Shown here: in pieces, positions 9,691-18,559 of the stretch | Layout of the letters: every line of letters starts with the position of its first letter | Numbering within the stretch: the first letter of the stretch is position 1 | Origin: Wolbachia endosymbiont (group A) of Bibio marci | Lineage (GTDB): Bacteria > Pseudomonadota > Alphaproteobacteria > Rickettsiales > Anaplasmataceae | Length of the DNA stretch: 64,000 nucleotides | Direction: 5' to 3' | NCBI RefSeq assembly: GCF_947251645.1 | Contig: NZ_OX366364.1 | Coordinates: 930,001 to 994,000, forward strand | The notes under the pieces: model-generated | Databases searched by the model: none | Seen by the model: only the letters and a program-made list of their open reading frames with translations | Told to the model about the DNA's origin: nothing | Translations under genes and position numbers: made by a program

Positions 9691-10863
9691 TCACTCCAAA
9701 ATCTCAGAAACAACACCAGAACCAACAGTTCTACCGCCTTCTCTTATCGCAAAACGCAATCCCTTATCCATTGCTATCGGTACTTGCAATTCTACTTCTA
9801 CACTCACATTATCTCCTGGCATTACCATCTCCTTCCCATCTAGCAATTTTATGCTCCCAGTTACATCCGTTGTCCTTAAATAAAACTGTGGCTGGTAATT
9901 CGCAAAAAATGGTGTATGCCTTCCTCCTTCCTCTTTCTTTAATATATAAACCTCCGCCTTAAACTTTCTATGCGGCGTTATCGTCCCCGGTTTTGCTAAT
10001 ACTTGCCCTCTCTCCACTTCTTCTCTTTTTGTTCCTCTTAACAATATTCCTACATTGAGTCCTGCACTTCCCTTATCCAGCAACTTCTTAAACATTTCTA
10101 CACCTGTGCATATCGTCTTTTGCGTCTCCTTCAGACCTATTATCTCTATCTCTTCTCCCGTCTTTATCTCTCCCTTCTCTATTCTTCCTGTTACCACCGT
10201 CCCTCGCCCCGATATCGAAAATACATCTTCGATTGGCAATAAAAATGGTAAATCCACAGGCCTTGGTGGAACCGCCACATATTCATCTAACTTTTCCATC
10301 AATTTGTCTATTGATTTCTTTCCATATTCGCCGCTGTCATCCTCCAGCGCCTTGAGTGCTGACCCAACTACCACAGGCACTTCATCCCCTGGAAATCCGT
10401 ATTTACTCAGCAATTCCCTCACTTCCATTTCTACTAAATCTATCATATCAGCATCAGCAACATCAGCTTTATTTATATACACCACGATATATCCAACACC
10501 CACCTGCTTCGCCAGCAATATATGCTCTCTCGTTTGTGGCATTGGCCCATCAACTCCCGACACTACCAATATCGCTGCATCCATCTGTGCTGCACCTACT
10601 ATCATATTCTTTACATAGTCAGCATGTCCAGGACAATCAACGTGTGCATAATGCCTTTTTTCCGTCTGATACTCAACATGCGCTGTTGCTATCGTTATCC
10701 CCCTCTTCCTTTCTTCTGGCGCTTTATCTATCTGATCGTACGCTACAAAATTTCCATAATGCTTTGTTATCGCCGCTGTTAACGTTGTCTTCCCATGATC
10801 CACATGTCCTATTGTTCCCACATTTACATGCGGCTTTCCAAATGCTTCCACTACTGCTGTCAT
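9691..10863 (-). CDS. tuf: Translation elongation factor Tu
   Basis: EF-Tu delivers aminoacyl-tRNA to the ribosome with GTP. The 390-residue protein has G1 [10 protein letters not shown] (about residues 19-28), G2 [11 protein letters not shown]3 [11 protein letters not shown] and G4 [10 protein letters not shown], then the two beta-barrel domains ending GVVSEILE. It is preceded by tRNA-Gly and tRNA-Tyr and followed immediately by rpsJ, without fusA or rpsG/rpsL beside it. The coding strand looks richer in G than the neighbouring ribosomal genes, visible as long stretches of C and T on the opposite strand; strong expression or gene conversion with a second tuf copy elsewhere could explain this. 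Confidence 0.98.
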   Translation of the reverse strand: MTAVVEAFGKPHVNVGTIGHVDHGKTTLTAAITKHYGNFVAYDQIDKAPEERKRGITIATAHVEYQTEKRHYAHVDCPGHADYVKNMIVGAAQMDAAILVVSGVDGPMPQTREHILLAKQVGVGYIVVYINKADVADADMIDLVEMEVRELLSKYGFPGDEVPVVVGSALKALEDDSGEYGKKSIDKLMEKLDEYVAVPPRPVDLPFLLPIEDVFSISGRGTVVTGRIEKGEIKTGEEIEIIGLKETQKTICTGVEMFKKLLDKGSAGLNVGILLRGTKREEVERGQVLAKPGTITPHRKFKAEVYILKKEEGGRHTPFFANYQPQFYLRTTDVTGSIKLLDGKEMVMPGDNVSVEVELQVPIAMDKGLRFAIREGGRTVGSGVVSEILE

Positions 10864-10941
10864 AATTTAAACTTTTCTACCTAAAATACAAATACATCAA
10901 TAAATAATATGTTGATTTTATAAAAATACAACAAAAAAAAG

Positions 10942-11012
10942 AGCGGATAGTGGGAATCGAACCCACGTCACTAGCTTGGAAGGCTAGAGCTCTACCATTG
11001 AGCTATACCCGC
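10942..11012 (-). tRNA. tRNA-Gly (anticodon UCC)
   Basis: A 71-base cloverleaf can be folded on the minus strand. The acceptor arms are GCGGGTA and TATCCGC with a U discriminator. The D arm contains AGCTCAATGGTAGAGCT, the anticodon arm is CTAGC-CTTCCAA-GCTAG giving TCC, and the T arm GTGGG-TTCGATT-CCCAC is intact. No CCA is encoded. It lies 78 bases upstream of tuf and 4 bases downstream of tRNA-Tyr, the classic tRNA-tuf arrangement, so it is probably processed from one transcript. Confidence 0.96.
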
Positions 11013-11016
11013 ACAA

Positions 11017-11098
11017 TGGAGGAGGTAGGATTCGAACCTACGTACGCAATGCGGACAGATTTACAGTCTGTTACCTTTAACCACTCGGTCACTCCTCC
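11017..11098 (-). tRNA. tRNA-Tyr (anticodon GUA)
   Basis: An 82-base class II tRNA on the minus strand. Acceptor GGAGGAG pairs with CTCCTCC, discriminator A. The anticodon arm ACAGA-CTGTAAA-TCTGT gives GTA, and a long variable arm follows, as expected for bacterial tRNA-Tyr. The T arm is GTAGG-TTCGAAT-CCTAC. CCA is not encoded. It begins the tRNA-Tyr, tRNA-Gly, tuf, rpsJ gene string. Confidence 0.96.
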
Positions 11099-11212
11099 AC
11101 AAAAATTTGTTAAGAGAACGCTATTTTAGTACCTTAACTCAAGCTTTTATTGTATTTAATACTAAACACCTAAAATTAAAAAATCAAGCAATAAAACCCA
11201 CCCTGATTAAAA

Positions 11213-12304
11213 TCATGCAGATTTCATTTTATACAACACAATATTGCCAATAAAACGTCTAAACAAATAATGCGAATCATGCGTACCTGGCGCTTCTTCT
11301 GGATGGTATTGCACAGAAAAGACTAGGTAATCCTTCATCATTATTCCCTCTACACTATTATCAAATAGAGAAATGTGAGTAATTTCAACATTACTTAGAA
11401 GAGAAGCTGAATCAACAACGAAACCATGATTTTGGCTAGTGATCTCAACTTTTCCACTACTTACATCATAAACTGGATGGTTACTCCCTCGGTGACCAAT
11501 ATCCATCTTGATGGTCTTTGCCCCCAAAGTAATCGCAAGTAATTGATGGCCCATGCATATGCCAAAAATTGGTATTTTAGATTTTATAATAATTTCTATT
11601 TCTGAAACTACACTCTCTCCTATTTCTTGCGGATCACCAGGACCATTTGAAAGCACTATACCATCTGGATTCATACTCAACACTTTTTGAGCAAAACCTG
11701 TGCTTGGTCTGATTAATTCAACTGTACAACCAAGTTCTATTAAGCGTGAAACTATACTGATTTTTACGCCAAAATCAACGATTACAACCCTATATTTTGC
11801 ATTAAGGTCACTTTTAAAATTACTATGCAAGCTAACTTTATTGGTTATTTCCATCCCATTTACAGGTTTGTATTTCTTCAATTCATCCAACACATACGTC
11901 TCGCTTGACGGGCATATCATTCCATTTTGAGATCCATGTTCTCTCAAATGTCTCGTTAAAGCTCTAGTATCAACTCCTGATATCCCAATCACGTTATTTT
12001 TCTCTAACCAATCATTTAAACTGATATATGAAGAAGGGTGGGACATAGAAGAAAGTTCACGCATAACCACACCACTTGCAAAAATTTTCTTTCCTTCATT
12101 ATCTTTATGGTTTATTCCAATGTTACCAATATGAGGAAAAGTGAACGTTATAATTTGATCAGCAAAAGAAGGATCAGTTATAGTATGCTGATAACCGGTC
12201 ATACCAGTGGTAAAACAGACCTCACCTATGCACTTGCCTTTTTTACCTACTGATTTTCCCCAAAAGCACTTGCCATCTTGTAAAATTAAAACTGCGTCCT
12301 GCAC
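11213..12304 (-). CDS. carA: Carbamoyl-phosphate synthase small subunit
   Basis: CarA is the glutaminase subunit that releases ammonia for carbamoyl-phosphate synthesis with CarB, feeding pyrimidine (and potentially arginine) synthesis in the cytoplasm. The 363-residue protein has the N-terminal CarA domain (CFTTGMTGYQHTITDPSFAD, about residues 30-49) and a class I glutamine amidotransferase domain with nucleophile Cys in FGICMGHQLL (about residue 247) and catalytic His in VQYHPEEAPGTHDS. Length is usual. carB is not in the window, so the two subunits are encoded apart. No co-directional partner lies close by. Confidence 0.96.
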   Translation of the reverse strand: MQDAVLILQDGKCFWGKSVGKKGKCIGEVCFTTGMTGYQHTITDPSFADQIITFTFPHIGNIGINHKDNEGKKIFASGVVMRELSSMSHPSSYISLNDWLEKNNVIGISGVDTRALTRHLREHGSQNGMICPSSETYVLDELKKYKPVNGMEITNKVSLHSNFKSDLNAKYRVVIVDFGVKISIVSRLIELGCTVELIRPSTGFAQKVLSMNPDGIVLSNGPGDPQEIGESVVSEIEIIIKSKIPIFGICMGHQLLAITLGAKTIKMDIGHRGSNHPVYDVSSGKVEITSQNHGFVVDSASLLSNVEITHISLFDNSVEGIMMKDYLVFSVQYHPEEAPGTHDSHYLFRRFIGNIVLYKMKSA

Positions 12305-12445
12305 TTCATTATCTATTTAACTGATTCAAAACAGTATACAAGAATTTTAAATAATACGTAACTCTTTCTAAAATTCCAAATTTAACCACGAGGCGGCGAA
12401 GAACAATATGAAAAAAATTTTTAACGCGCCCTTTCATAAAATATG

Positions 12446-12478
12446 TTGACTATCTCCGTATTTTATATTAGGTATACT
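12446..12478 (+). promoter_or_regulatory. Possible sigma-70 promoter for the membrane protein at 12506
   Basis: A -35-like TTGACT at 12446-12451 and a -10-like TATACT at 12473-12478 lie just upstream of the gene at 12506. The 21-base spacing is longer than ideal; TAGGTA at 12469 would give 17 bases but is a weak -10. This is a pattern match only. Confidence 0.35.
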
Positions 12479-12505
12479 CCGGCAGTTATGAAATGGAGGT
12501 TTATT

Positions 12506-12988
12506 ATGTCAAATGAAATCCAACCTAAAAATAAGTTACTAATTGTAGGAGCTGGCTTACTATTCTTTGCAATGGTGTTCTCATCATTTTTTCTCTTAGC
12601 AAAAATAGCCATAGGATTAGCTATGATCGCAATTGCAACAATCGTGGTAAAAATTTTCTCAAAAACAATATCAAACGTTCTTGAAAAAGAAAAAGTAGAT
12701 CAGAATCAGGCAGCACAACAAACAACACAAAGTAAAATTATAAACCTAGCTATTGGATTAACATTTATATTTGCAGGAGGATTATCAATGCTCATTATAG
12801 CAAAAACTGGCTTAATTGCAGCATGTGCAGCTATAACTGCTTTAGCTCTACACGAATATGTTAAAAATGAAGAAATAGGAAAAAAGATAAATGATAAATT
12901 CGATAAGGTAGCTGACGATACAATCAATTTTATTGTTAGCAGTGTTGAAAAACTTATTCCAACAAAGCCGCCAGGCATAACAGCCTAA
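12506..12988 (+). CDS. Small hydrophobic membrane protein, unknown function
   Basis: I do not recognise a family. The frame is open from 12443, but I start at the ATG at 12506 because GGAGG at 12495-12499 lies 6 bases upstream and the earlier codons overlap a likely promoter. The 160-residue product begins MSNEIQPKNKLL and has two strongly hydrophobic blocks, about residues 9-48 and 78-116, each long enough for one or two membrane passes, separated by a polar linker rich in Q and K (about 55-75). The C-terminus (about 118-160) is charged and ends PTKPPGITA. It sits alone between convergent minus-strand genes. Confidence 0.7.
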   Translation: MSNEIQPKNKLLIVGAGLLFFAMVFSSFFLLAKIAIGLAMIAIATIVVKIFSKTISNVLEKEKVDQNQAAQQTTQSKIINLAIGLTFIFAGGLSMLIIAKTGLIAACAAITALALHEYVKNEEIGKKINDKFDKVADDTINFIVSSVEKLIPTKPPGITA

Positions 12989-13121
12989 ACTGTCTCCGTT
13001 CAGCAGAGTGGTTTAAGAAACAATAGATAAGAGGTTTTGAAAAGGGTTCAGCCTTCTTTTTATGTCCATCTTGAGGAACTTCTTGTACAATTCGTTTCTC
13101 TTGAGAAAATGAATCTAACAT
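12954..13121 (-). CDS. Possible 55-residue protein, unknown
   Basis: A short frame starts at the ATG at 13121 (MLDSFSQEKRIVQEVPQDGH), preceded by GGGAG-type purines a few bases upstream, and ends at 12954 inside the 3' end of the plus-strand membrane protein. The first half is charged and polar; the last 15 codons come from the complement of that gene. The segment around 12997 (GTTCAGCAGAGTGG) recurs at 45523, so part of this could be dispersed repeat rather than gene. I list it with low certainty. Confidence 0.3.
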   Translation of the reverse strand: MLDSFSQEKRIVQEVPQDGHKKKAEPFSKPLIYCFLNHSAERRQFRLLCLAALLE

Positions 13122-13164
13122 TTTAACACTCCCTTTAACTCTTACATAATATATTGAAAAATAA

Positions 13165-14085
13165 TTAACCTAACTTTTGTATAACTTGCAGCTTTATCAG
13201 CTTGTTAGGTAGAATTATTAAAGAACTAGTTGAACAGAAGTTATCAACTCCATCCACAAGTTCTCCGTTTGTTACTCCAGTTGCAATGAACACTGATTCA
13301 CCTCTTGCCATATCTTTTATGGTGTAGATTTTTTCTGGATCGTGAATGTTCAAATTTTTTGCTCTTTCTCTTAACTGATCCGTGTCAAATATTAACCTTC
13401 CCTCCATCTGTCCGCCGATTGAGCTTAGCGCTGCAGCCGCAAGCACCCCTTCTGGTGCTCCTCCTATACCGATATACATATCGTGATTGCCATTTACTAG
13501 TGAAACTACGGCCGCAACATCACCATCATCTATTAGTTTAACTTTTGCTCCTAATTTCCTGATTTTCGATATTAATTCATCATGCCTTTCACGTTTAAGT
13601 ACAGTTACCACGAGATCATTTACTTTGCATTTTTTTGCCTTGGCTAAATTGTCTAGATTCTTTTCAATGCTATTTTTTAGTGAGACTACACCCTCTGGAA
13701 GATTTTTTCCTACTGCTATCTTTTCCATATAAACATCAGGTGCATGTAAAAAATTACCTTTTTTCGTTGCAGCAAGAACGGACATTGCCCCCTGTTTGTA
13801 GTGAGCGCAAATTGTGGTACCCTCAAGTGGGTCAACAGCAATGTCGATTTCAGGACCATTTCCAGTGCCAACCTTCTCGCCAATATATAGCATCGGCGCT
13901 TCATCTCTCTCACCTTCACCAATTACGATAGTACCATTTATTTCCATAGAATTTAACACTGTTCGCATTGCATCAACTGCAACCTGATCAGCCTTTTTTT
14001 CATCGCCGAAGCCTGCTAGTTTATATGCAGCAAGCGCTGCAGCTTCGGTCACTTTCACTAATTTATAGGCTAAATCTTCCATCAT
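13165..14085 (-). CDS. glpX: Fructose-1,6-bisphosphatase class II
   Basis: GlpX hydrolyses fructose 1,6-bisphosphate to fructose 6-phosphate, the committed gluconeogenic step. The family motifs are IGEGERDEAPMLYIGE (about residues 54-69) and the metal and phosphate site DIAVDPLEGTTICA (about 80-93), then GIGGAPEGVLAAAALSSIGG near residue 207. I start at 14085 (MMEDLAYKLVKVTEAAALAA) since this matches homologues; the open frame continues nine codons further to 14112. Together with ppdK and the phosphomannomutase/phosphoglucomutase nearby it suggests carbon flow from pyruvate up to hexose phosphates. It appears to be a single-gene unit. Confidence 0.95.
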   Translation of the reverse strand: MMEDLAYKLVKVTEAAALAAYKLAGFGDEKKADQVAVDAMRTVLNSMEINGTIVIGEGERDEAPMLYIGEKVGTGNGPEIDIAVDPLEGTTICAHYKQGAMSVLAATKKGNFLHAPDVYMEKIAVGKNLPEGVVSLKNSIEKNLDNLAKAKKCKVNDLVVTVLKRERHDELISKIRKLGAKVKLIDDGDVAAVVSLVNGNHDMYIGIGGAPEGVLAAAALSSIGGQMEGRLIFDTDQLRERAKNLNIHDPEKIYTIKDMARGESVFIATGVTNGELVDGVDNFCSTSSLIILPNKLIKLQVIQKLG

Positions 14086-14149
14086 TTGCTTTAAGAACCA
14101 TAAATAAAGCATTCAATATATATCATGCTGCTTGAAACTGCAATATACC

Positions 14150-14178
14150 TTGACTCATTGCGAGAGAGTTGCTATAAT
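14150..14178 (+). promoter_or_regulatory. Near-consensus sigma-70 promoter
   Basis: TTGACT at 14150-14155, a 17-base spacer, and a perfect TATAAT at 14173-14178. A start site near 14185 would give a leader of about 20 bases before the ATG at 14207. This is one of the two best promoter matches in the window; the other serves tRNA-Leu. Confidence 0.75.
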
Positions 14179-14206
14179 AAACTAACATATAGTAATAGGT
14201 TTAGTT

Positions 14207-15469
14207 ATGGTATATAGTAATGATGATATTAGAGAGTTGTATCGAAAGATAGCTACAATTGTAAAATATGATGATAAGGGAACTGCTAGCCTTAAAGACT
14301 TGCAAAAGGAACCAAAGTGGAAAGAAATTGATTTTCAAAGTAAGTGTGAAGGAGACAATTCATTAGGAGACTTACTTCTAAAACATGCAACCGAAAATAA
14401 CAACCCACGCGTTAAGGATCTTTTTCTTAGAAATGGGTTCAAGCTTTCTCAACAAGAACAAATAGCTGCAGCGATAAATGAGGAAGAAGAGGTACCTAAT
14501 GTAGAAGAAAATAAAGCAGACAGCAATGAAGTAGATTCTAGTGACTTCATAAACCCTGGTATGACTGCTGAAGTACTTTATGAGCAACTAATACAAGGGA
14601 GAGAAACAAATCCGGCAATTTTTGACTTGTTTGCAAATGCTGTAAGAGAGTCCAATATTACCGGCGATCGTAGCGTATTTCTAGATGTTGTAAAATTGTT
14701 TACAGATTTAGATGCTGTAATCCATCTTACAGATACTGCTTCCAGGACTATATTGGATATAGCTGCAATAACAAAACAAGCTGACGTTGTTAAGGTACTT
14801 TTGGATAGTGGCAAATTTAATGAAGAAGAAAAATTGCATGCCTTGAATTCTGCTATTGTTCAAGGTAATGTCCAAGAAGTTGGGGCATTTTTAGGTTATG
14901 TAAATGCTGAAAGCAGACAAGCAGCTTTAGAGTTGGCTATGAATAATACACAAGAAGAAATTACTCAGGTACTTTTAAACTTTATTACACCAGAAACACC
15001 CAATGCAGAAGAAAATATAGTACCAGCACCTCCTATAGTAACAGAAGCAAATGCTAACCAACCTGTGTCAAGTAGTGTTAATGGCCAATCAAATCATAAT
15101 AACAAAAATAAAACGCCTGTAATACCAGAGGAAACAAATACTAAGCAAACTGCCACACCAAATAATGATAATAAAGCTAACGGCTTTGTAGATGCTCAAT
15201 TTTCTATGCCAAATGAAAAAGAAACTAAATATAAGGAAAATTTTTACACCTCATTGACAAAAGATGTTGTTGGAGTTGTTATTACAGGATTATTCATTAC
15301 TGCTGCTGTGATGGTTCCATTTGTAGCTGGTGCAGTGGTTTGCGGTATTGTAGCTGCTTTAGTTGCAATAGTTACCGGGTGGCATATAAAAAGTTCTACG
15401 TTACCAAGTTATAGAGAAATGGAAGAAAATAAAGTTGAACACGTGAGTTCAGGTATACAAAAGGTGTGA
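14207..15469 (+). CDS. Ankyrin-like protein with C-terminal membrane hairpin, candidate effector
   Basis: 420 residues, unknown function. Residues about 178-206 (RTILDIAAITKQADVVKVLL and neighbours) fit an ankyrin repeat, and 207-258 looks like one or two more degenerate repeats. A polar N/P/T-rich linker covers about 262-330. Residues 353-392 are hydrophobic (VVGVVITGLFITAAVMVPFV onward) and could form two membrane helices, followed by a charged tail. No signal peptide is seen. Ankyrin proteins are abundant in Wolbachia and several are suspected type IV effectors; a role at host membranes is inference. A near-consensus promoter lies 29 bases upstream of the start, and palindromic repeats follow the stop. 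Confidence 0.75.
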   Translation: MVYSNDDIRELYRKIATIVKYDDKGTASLKDLQKEPKWKEIDFQSKCEGDNSLGDLLLKHATENNNPRVKDLFLRNGFKLSQQEQIAAAINEEEEVPNVEENKADSNEVDSSDFINPGMTAEVLYEQLIQGRETNPAIFDLFANAVRESNITGDRSVFLDVVKLFTDLDAVIHLTDTASRTILDIAAITKQADVVKVLLDSGKFNEEEKLHALNSAIVQGNVQEVGAFLGYVNAESRQAALELAMNNTQEEITQVLLNFITPETPNAEENIVPAPPIVTEANANQPVSSSVNGQSNHNNKNKTPVIPEETNTKQTATPNNDNKANGFVDAQFSMPNEKETKYKENFYTSLTKDVVGVVITGLFITAAVMVPFVAGAVVCGIVAALVAIVTGWHIKSSTLPSYREMEENKVEHVSSGIQKV

Positions 15470-15497
15470 TTTAAGAGAAATCTTTGCCAAGCAGGAT

Positions 15498-15590
15498 GTC
15501 ATCCGAGTAGCTGACACTGGGATCTATAGCTAGCACAGCCCTACGTCATACCGCCGCGGATAGATTCCGCTAACAAGTAGCGGAATGACG
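15498..15590. repeat. Two palindromic intergenic repeats
   Basis: The gap between the ankyrin-like gene and ppdK holds two dispersed units. The first (from 15498) begins GTCATCCGAGTAGCTGACAC and relates to the repeats near 48.2 and 49.5 kb. The second, 15544-15590, begins CGTCATACCGCCGCGG and ends AGCGGAATGACG, with internal arms ATTCCGCT/AGCGGAAT; related units occur at 21739-21778 and 36200-36481. Confidence 0.8.
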
Positions 15591-15641
15591 AGTTTCACAC
15601 TTATCAAATTGTAGGTAAACCTAAATTACTTTAGCTATAAT

Positions 15642-18323
15642 TTACCCAACAAACTTAGATTTTATGCTAAATTGTGCTGCCACTAACTTTGCAACCGGTA
15701 CTCTATAGGGTGAGCATGAAACATAATCCACCCCTGATTCGATGAGAAACTCTATAGATCTTGGATCTGCTCCATGCTCTCCACATATACCCAGTTTTAT
15801 TTCTTTTCGGGTTTTTTTGCCTCTTTCAATGGCTATCTTGATTAACTCCCCTACCCCTTCGATGTCCAGCACTTCAAACGGGTCGTTTTCGAATATGTTG
15901 CTTTCCTTATAAGAATCGAGGAAATTAACTGAATCATCTCTTGAAAGTCCCATGGTTGTTTGCGTTAAATCATTAGTGCCAAAACTAAAAAACTCTGCAT
16001 GTTTTGCTAACTTATCAGCAATCAGTGCCGCTCGTGGCAGTTCTATCATAGTGCCGATTGAATAAGCCTTGTCTGATGTCATTCCAGCGCGTGACGCTGG
16101 AATCTGCATCTGGATCCCAGCTGAGATGACAGAGGATTCTTTCTTTGCTAGCTCGTATATCAGAACAAACTCTTTCTCACTCATGATAAAAGGAATCATG
16201 ATTTCAGGCTCCACTTCTATCTTCTTTTCTTTCTTTAATTCACTTGCAGCACTAAGTATTGCCCTAATCTGCATGCTATATATTTCAGGATGAGAAATGG
16301 CAAGTCTACAACCTCGATGGCCAAGCATTGGGTTCTTTTCTGATAACTGTGCTATTTTATTTTTTACTGACTCAACTGACTTACTAAGTGATTTGGCGAT
16401 TTTTTCTATAGTAGACTGATTATTGGGTAAAAATTCATGCAAAGGCGGATCAAGCAACCGTATAGTGACCTCCCTGCCCTCCATAATAGAAAATATTTCT
16501 TTGAAATCAGACTTTTGCATTCCTTCCAGTTTAATGAGCGCATCTGCCCTTTCATTTTCATCGTCAGCTATTATCAACTTTTGAATGAATTCGATTCTAT
16601 CACTAGCGAAAAACATATGTTCTGTGCGACATAAGCCTATACCTTCTGCACTGAATTCTTTTGCAATTTTTGCATCTTTTGGAGTATCAGCGTTCGCTCT
16701 CACTTTGATCGTTTTGATTTCATCTATCCAGTTAATTATCGTTTTGAATTCTTGCGATAATTCAGGTAAAATTGTAGGGAGAATGCCAAGCATAACCTCC
16801 CCTGTTCCTCCGTTGATGGTAATTGGTTCACCTTTATTTACTTTTGTATCCCCTACAGAAAAGAAAGTTCCATCTTTATCGATATAAAGTCCACTCACAC
16901 TGCAAATGCATGGCTTACCCATTCCACGGGTTACAACAGCAGCATGCGAGGTCATCCCTCCACGTGCTGTTACTATGCCGCTTGCAGCATTCATTCCATT
17001 AATATCTTCAGGACTCGTTTCTGACCTTACTAAAATCACTTTTTTGCCCTGCTCTGCAGCTTTTTCAGCATCACTTGCACTAAACACTACATATCCGGAA
17101 GCAACCCCTGGAGAAGCCGGCAGTCCCTTCCCTATTACTTTCTGGTCACTCTTAACATCAAGAACTGGATGCAATAAATTGTCAAAAGTTTTTGGATCAA
17201 TTCTCAATATTCCTTCTTCTTTTGTAATCGTTCCTTCGTTTACCATATCAACTATTATGCGAATAGCAGCTTCAGCCGTGCGCTTGCCAGACCTAGTCTG
17301 CAAAATCCATAACTTACCGTCCTGTACAGTAAATTCGATATCCTGCATGTCTTTATAATGCCTTTCAAGTTTTTCACATACTACGCATAATTCTCGGTAG
17401 ACACTTGGCAGCAACTTCTCCATGGTGTTTTTTTGCTCTCCGTCAATTGGCATAGGAGTATAAACACCAGAAACCACATCCTCACCCTGAGCATTAACCA
17501 AAAACTCACCAAAAAGCTTTTTTTCTCCAGTTGAAGGGTTTCGTGTAAATATCACACCAGTTGCAGAATTATCATTTAAATTACCAAAAACCATTGCTTG
17601 CACGTTGACTGCTGTTCCAAGGTTTTCAGAAATATTATGTATTCTTCTATAGGAAACAGCCCTATCATTTTTCCAAGAGGCAAATACTGCATTAACTGAG
17701 TTTAACAATTGCTCTTCAACGTTCTGCGGAAAATGTTTTCCTGTTCTTTCATGTACTATCCTTTTGAAATTGCTAACAATTCTCTTTAAAACATCAACAT
17801 CAAGATCAGCTAAGCTTTTTGCTCCACTCTTTTGCTGTTCATTATCAACAACATCTTGAAATAGGTGATGGTCAAGCTGTAGTACAACATTGGAGTACAT
17901 CATAATGAAACGGCAGTAGCTATCATAAGCAAAACGTTCGCCACTTTTTTTTGCAAGCCCAACAACGGTTTCATCATTTAGACCAACATTTAAAATAGTA
18001 TCAAGCATGCCCGGCATTGAGTTGACACTACCAGAGCGTATGGAAACTAATAAGGGGTTATTTAAATCCCCTAATTTACAACCGATGTCATTTTCGAGCA
18101 TCGTCATGTAGTTTTTGATCTCGTTACGTAGGTCGTTAGACAATTCATTATCCTGACAGTAAGTCTGACAAACAGAGGTGGAAATTGTGAAACCAGGTGG
18201 AACAGGAATGCCAACATTGCACATTTCTGCTAAATTTGCTCCCTTCCCTCCCAGCAGATTTTTCATTTCTGCATTGCCTTCGCACTTGTTCTGGCTGAAG
18301 TAATGTATTAACTTTTCCCCCAT
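15642..18323 (-). CDS. ppdK: Pyruvate, phosphate dikinase
   Basis: PPDK interconverts pyruvate, ATP and phosphate with phosphoenolpyruvate, AMP and pyrophosphate. I start at the ATG at 18323 because GGAG lies 6 bases upstream; the frame extends to 18362. The 893-residue protein has the N-terminal nucleotide-binding domain (NLLGGKGANLAEMCNVGIPV), the phosphohistidine domain with GGMTSHAAVVTRGMGKPCI, and the C-terminal PEP domain with FFSFGTNDLTQTT and GICGEHGADPRSI. Residues about 732-749, coded by 16078-16130, are an inserted palindromic repeat read in frame, just before the conserved YSIGTMIELPRAAL. This explains part of the extra length over the usual 870-880. The active-site motifs on both sides are intact, so the enzyme is probably still made. 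Confidence 0.96.
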   Translation of the reverse strand: MGEKLIHYFSQNKCEGNAEMKNLLGGKGANLAEMCNVGIPVPPGFTISTSVCQTYCQDNELSNDLRNEIKNYMTMLENDIGCKLGDLNNPLLVSIRSGSVNSMPGMLDTILNVGLNDETVVGLAKKSGERFAYDSYCRFIMMYSNVVLQLDHHLFQDVVDNEQQKSGAKSLADLDVDVLKRIVSNFKRIVHERTGKHFPQNVEEQLLNSVNAVFASWKNDRAVSYRRIHNISENLGTAVNVQAMVFGNLNDNSATGVIFTRNPSTGEKKLFGEFLVNAQGEDVVSGVYTPMPIDGEQKNTMEKLLPSVYRELCVVCEKLERHYKDMQDIEFTVQDGKLWILQTRSGKRTAEAAIRIIVDMVNEGTITKEEGILRIDPKTFDNLLHPVLDVKSDQKVIGKGLPASPGVASGYVVFSASDAEKAAEQGKKVILVRSETSPEDINGMNAASGIVTARGGMTSHAAVVTRGMGKPCICSVSGLYIDKDGTFFSVGDTKVNKGEPITINGGTGEVMLGILPTILPELSQEFKTIINWIDEIKTIKVRANADTPKDAKIAKEFSAEGIGLCRTEHMFFASDRIEFIQKLIIADDENERADALIKLEGMQKSDFKEIFSIMEGREVTIRLLDPPLHEFLPNNQSTIEKIAKSLSKSVESVKNKIAQLSEKNPMLGHRGCRLAISHPEIYSMQIRAILSAASELKKEKKIEVEPEIMIPFIMSEKEFVLIYELAKKESSVISAGIQMQIPASRAGMTSDKAYSIGTMIELPRAALIADKLAKHAEFFSFGTNDLTQTTMGLSRDDSVNFLDSYKESNIFENDPFEVLDIEGVGELIKIAIERGKKTRKEIKLGICGEHGADPRSIEFLIESGVDYVSCSPYRVPVAKLVAAQFSIKSKFVG
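16078..16130 (-). repeat. Palindromic element inserted in frame in ppdK
   Basis: This 53-base stretch starts and ends as GTCAT...ATGAC and contains the perfect inverted arms ATTCCAGCG and CGCTGGAAT around a 5-base loop, plus GGATCCCAGCTGAGATGAC on the other flank. It resembles the intergenic palindromes elsewhere in the window. On the ppdK strand it is translated as VISAGIQMQIPASRAGMT, without stop and without changing frame. Protein-coding palindromic elements of this type are described for Rickettsia and Wolbachia. Confidence 0.85.
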
Positions 18324-18559
18324 CATTTTCTCCGGATTTTCACTGATAAACACATTGTACATATAGTTCCAATAAACCTGTGAGGACTTGAAACCTTAGG
18401 ATAATAAATTTTACAAAATTTGGCAACAACGTTCCTTCTGGCAACATCAGTAAAGTTAACAAAAAAGATGACAAATTATTATCAATAAGAATATATAATA
18501 TAAAGATACATTTAAAAATTTTTTTATGGCTCTTTATTTAAGAGATAGGGTCAATTTTT

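Noticed and set aside
10055..10865. Long plus-strand frames (up to 187 codons) across tuf
   Set aside because: They are antisense shadows of tuf produced by its base composition and show Ser/Pro/Leu-rich nonsense with no motif.
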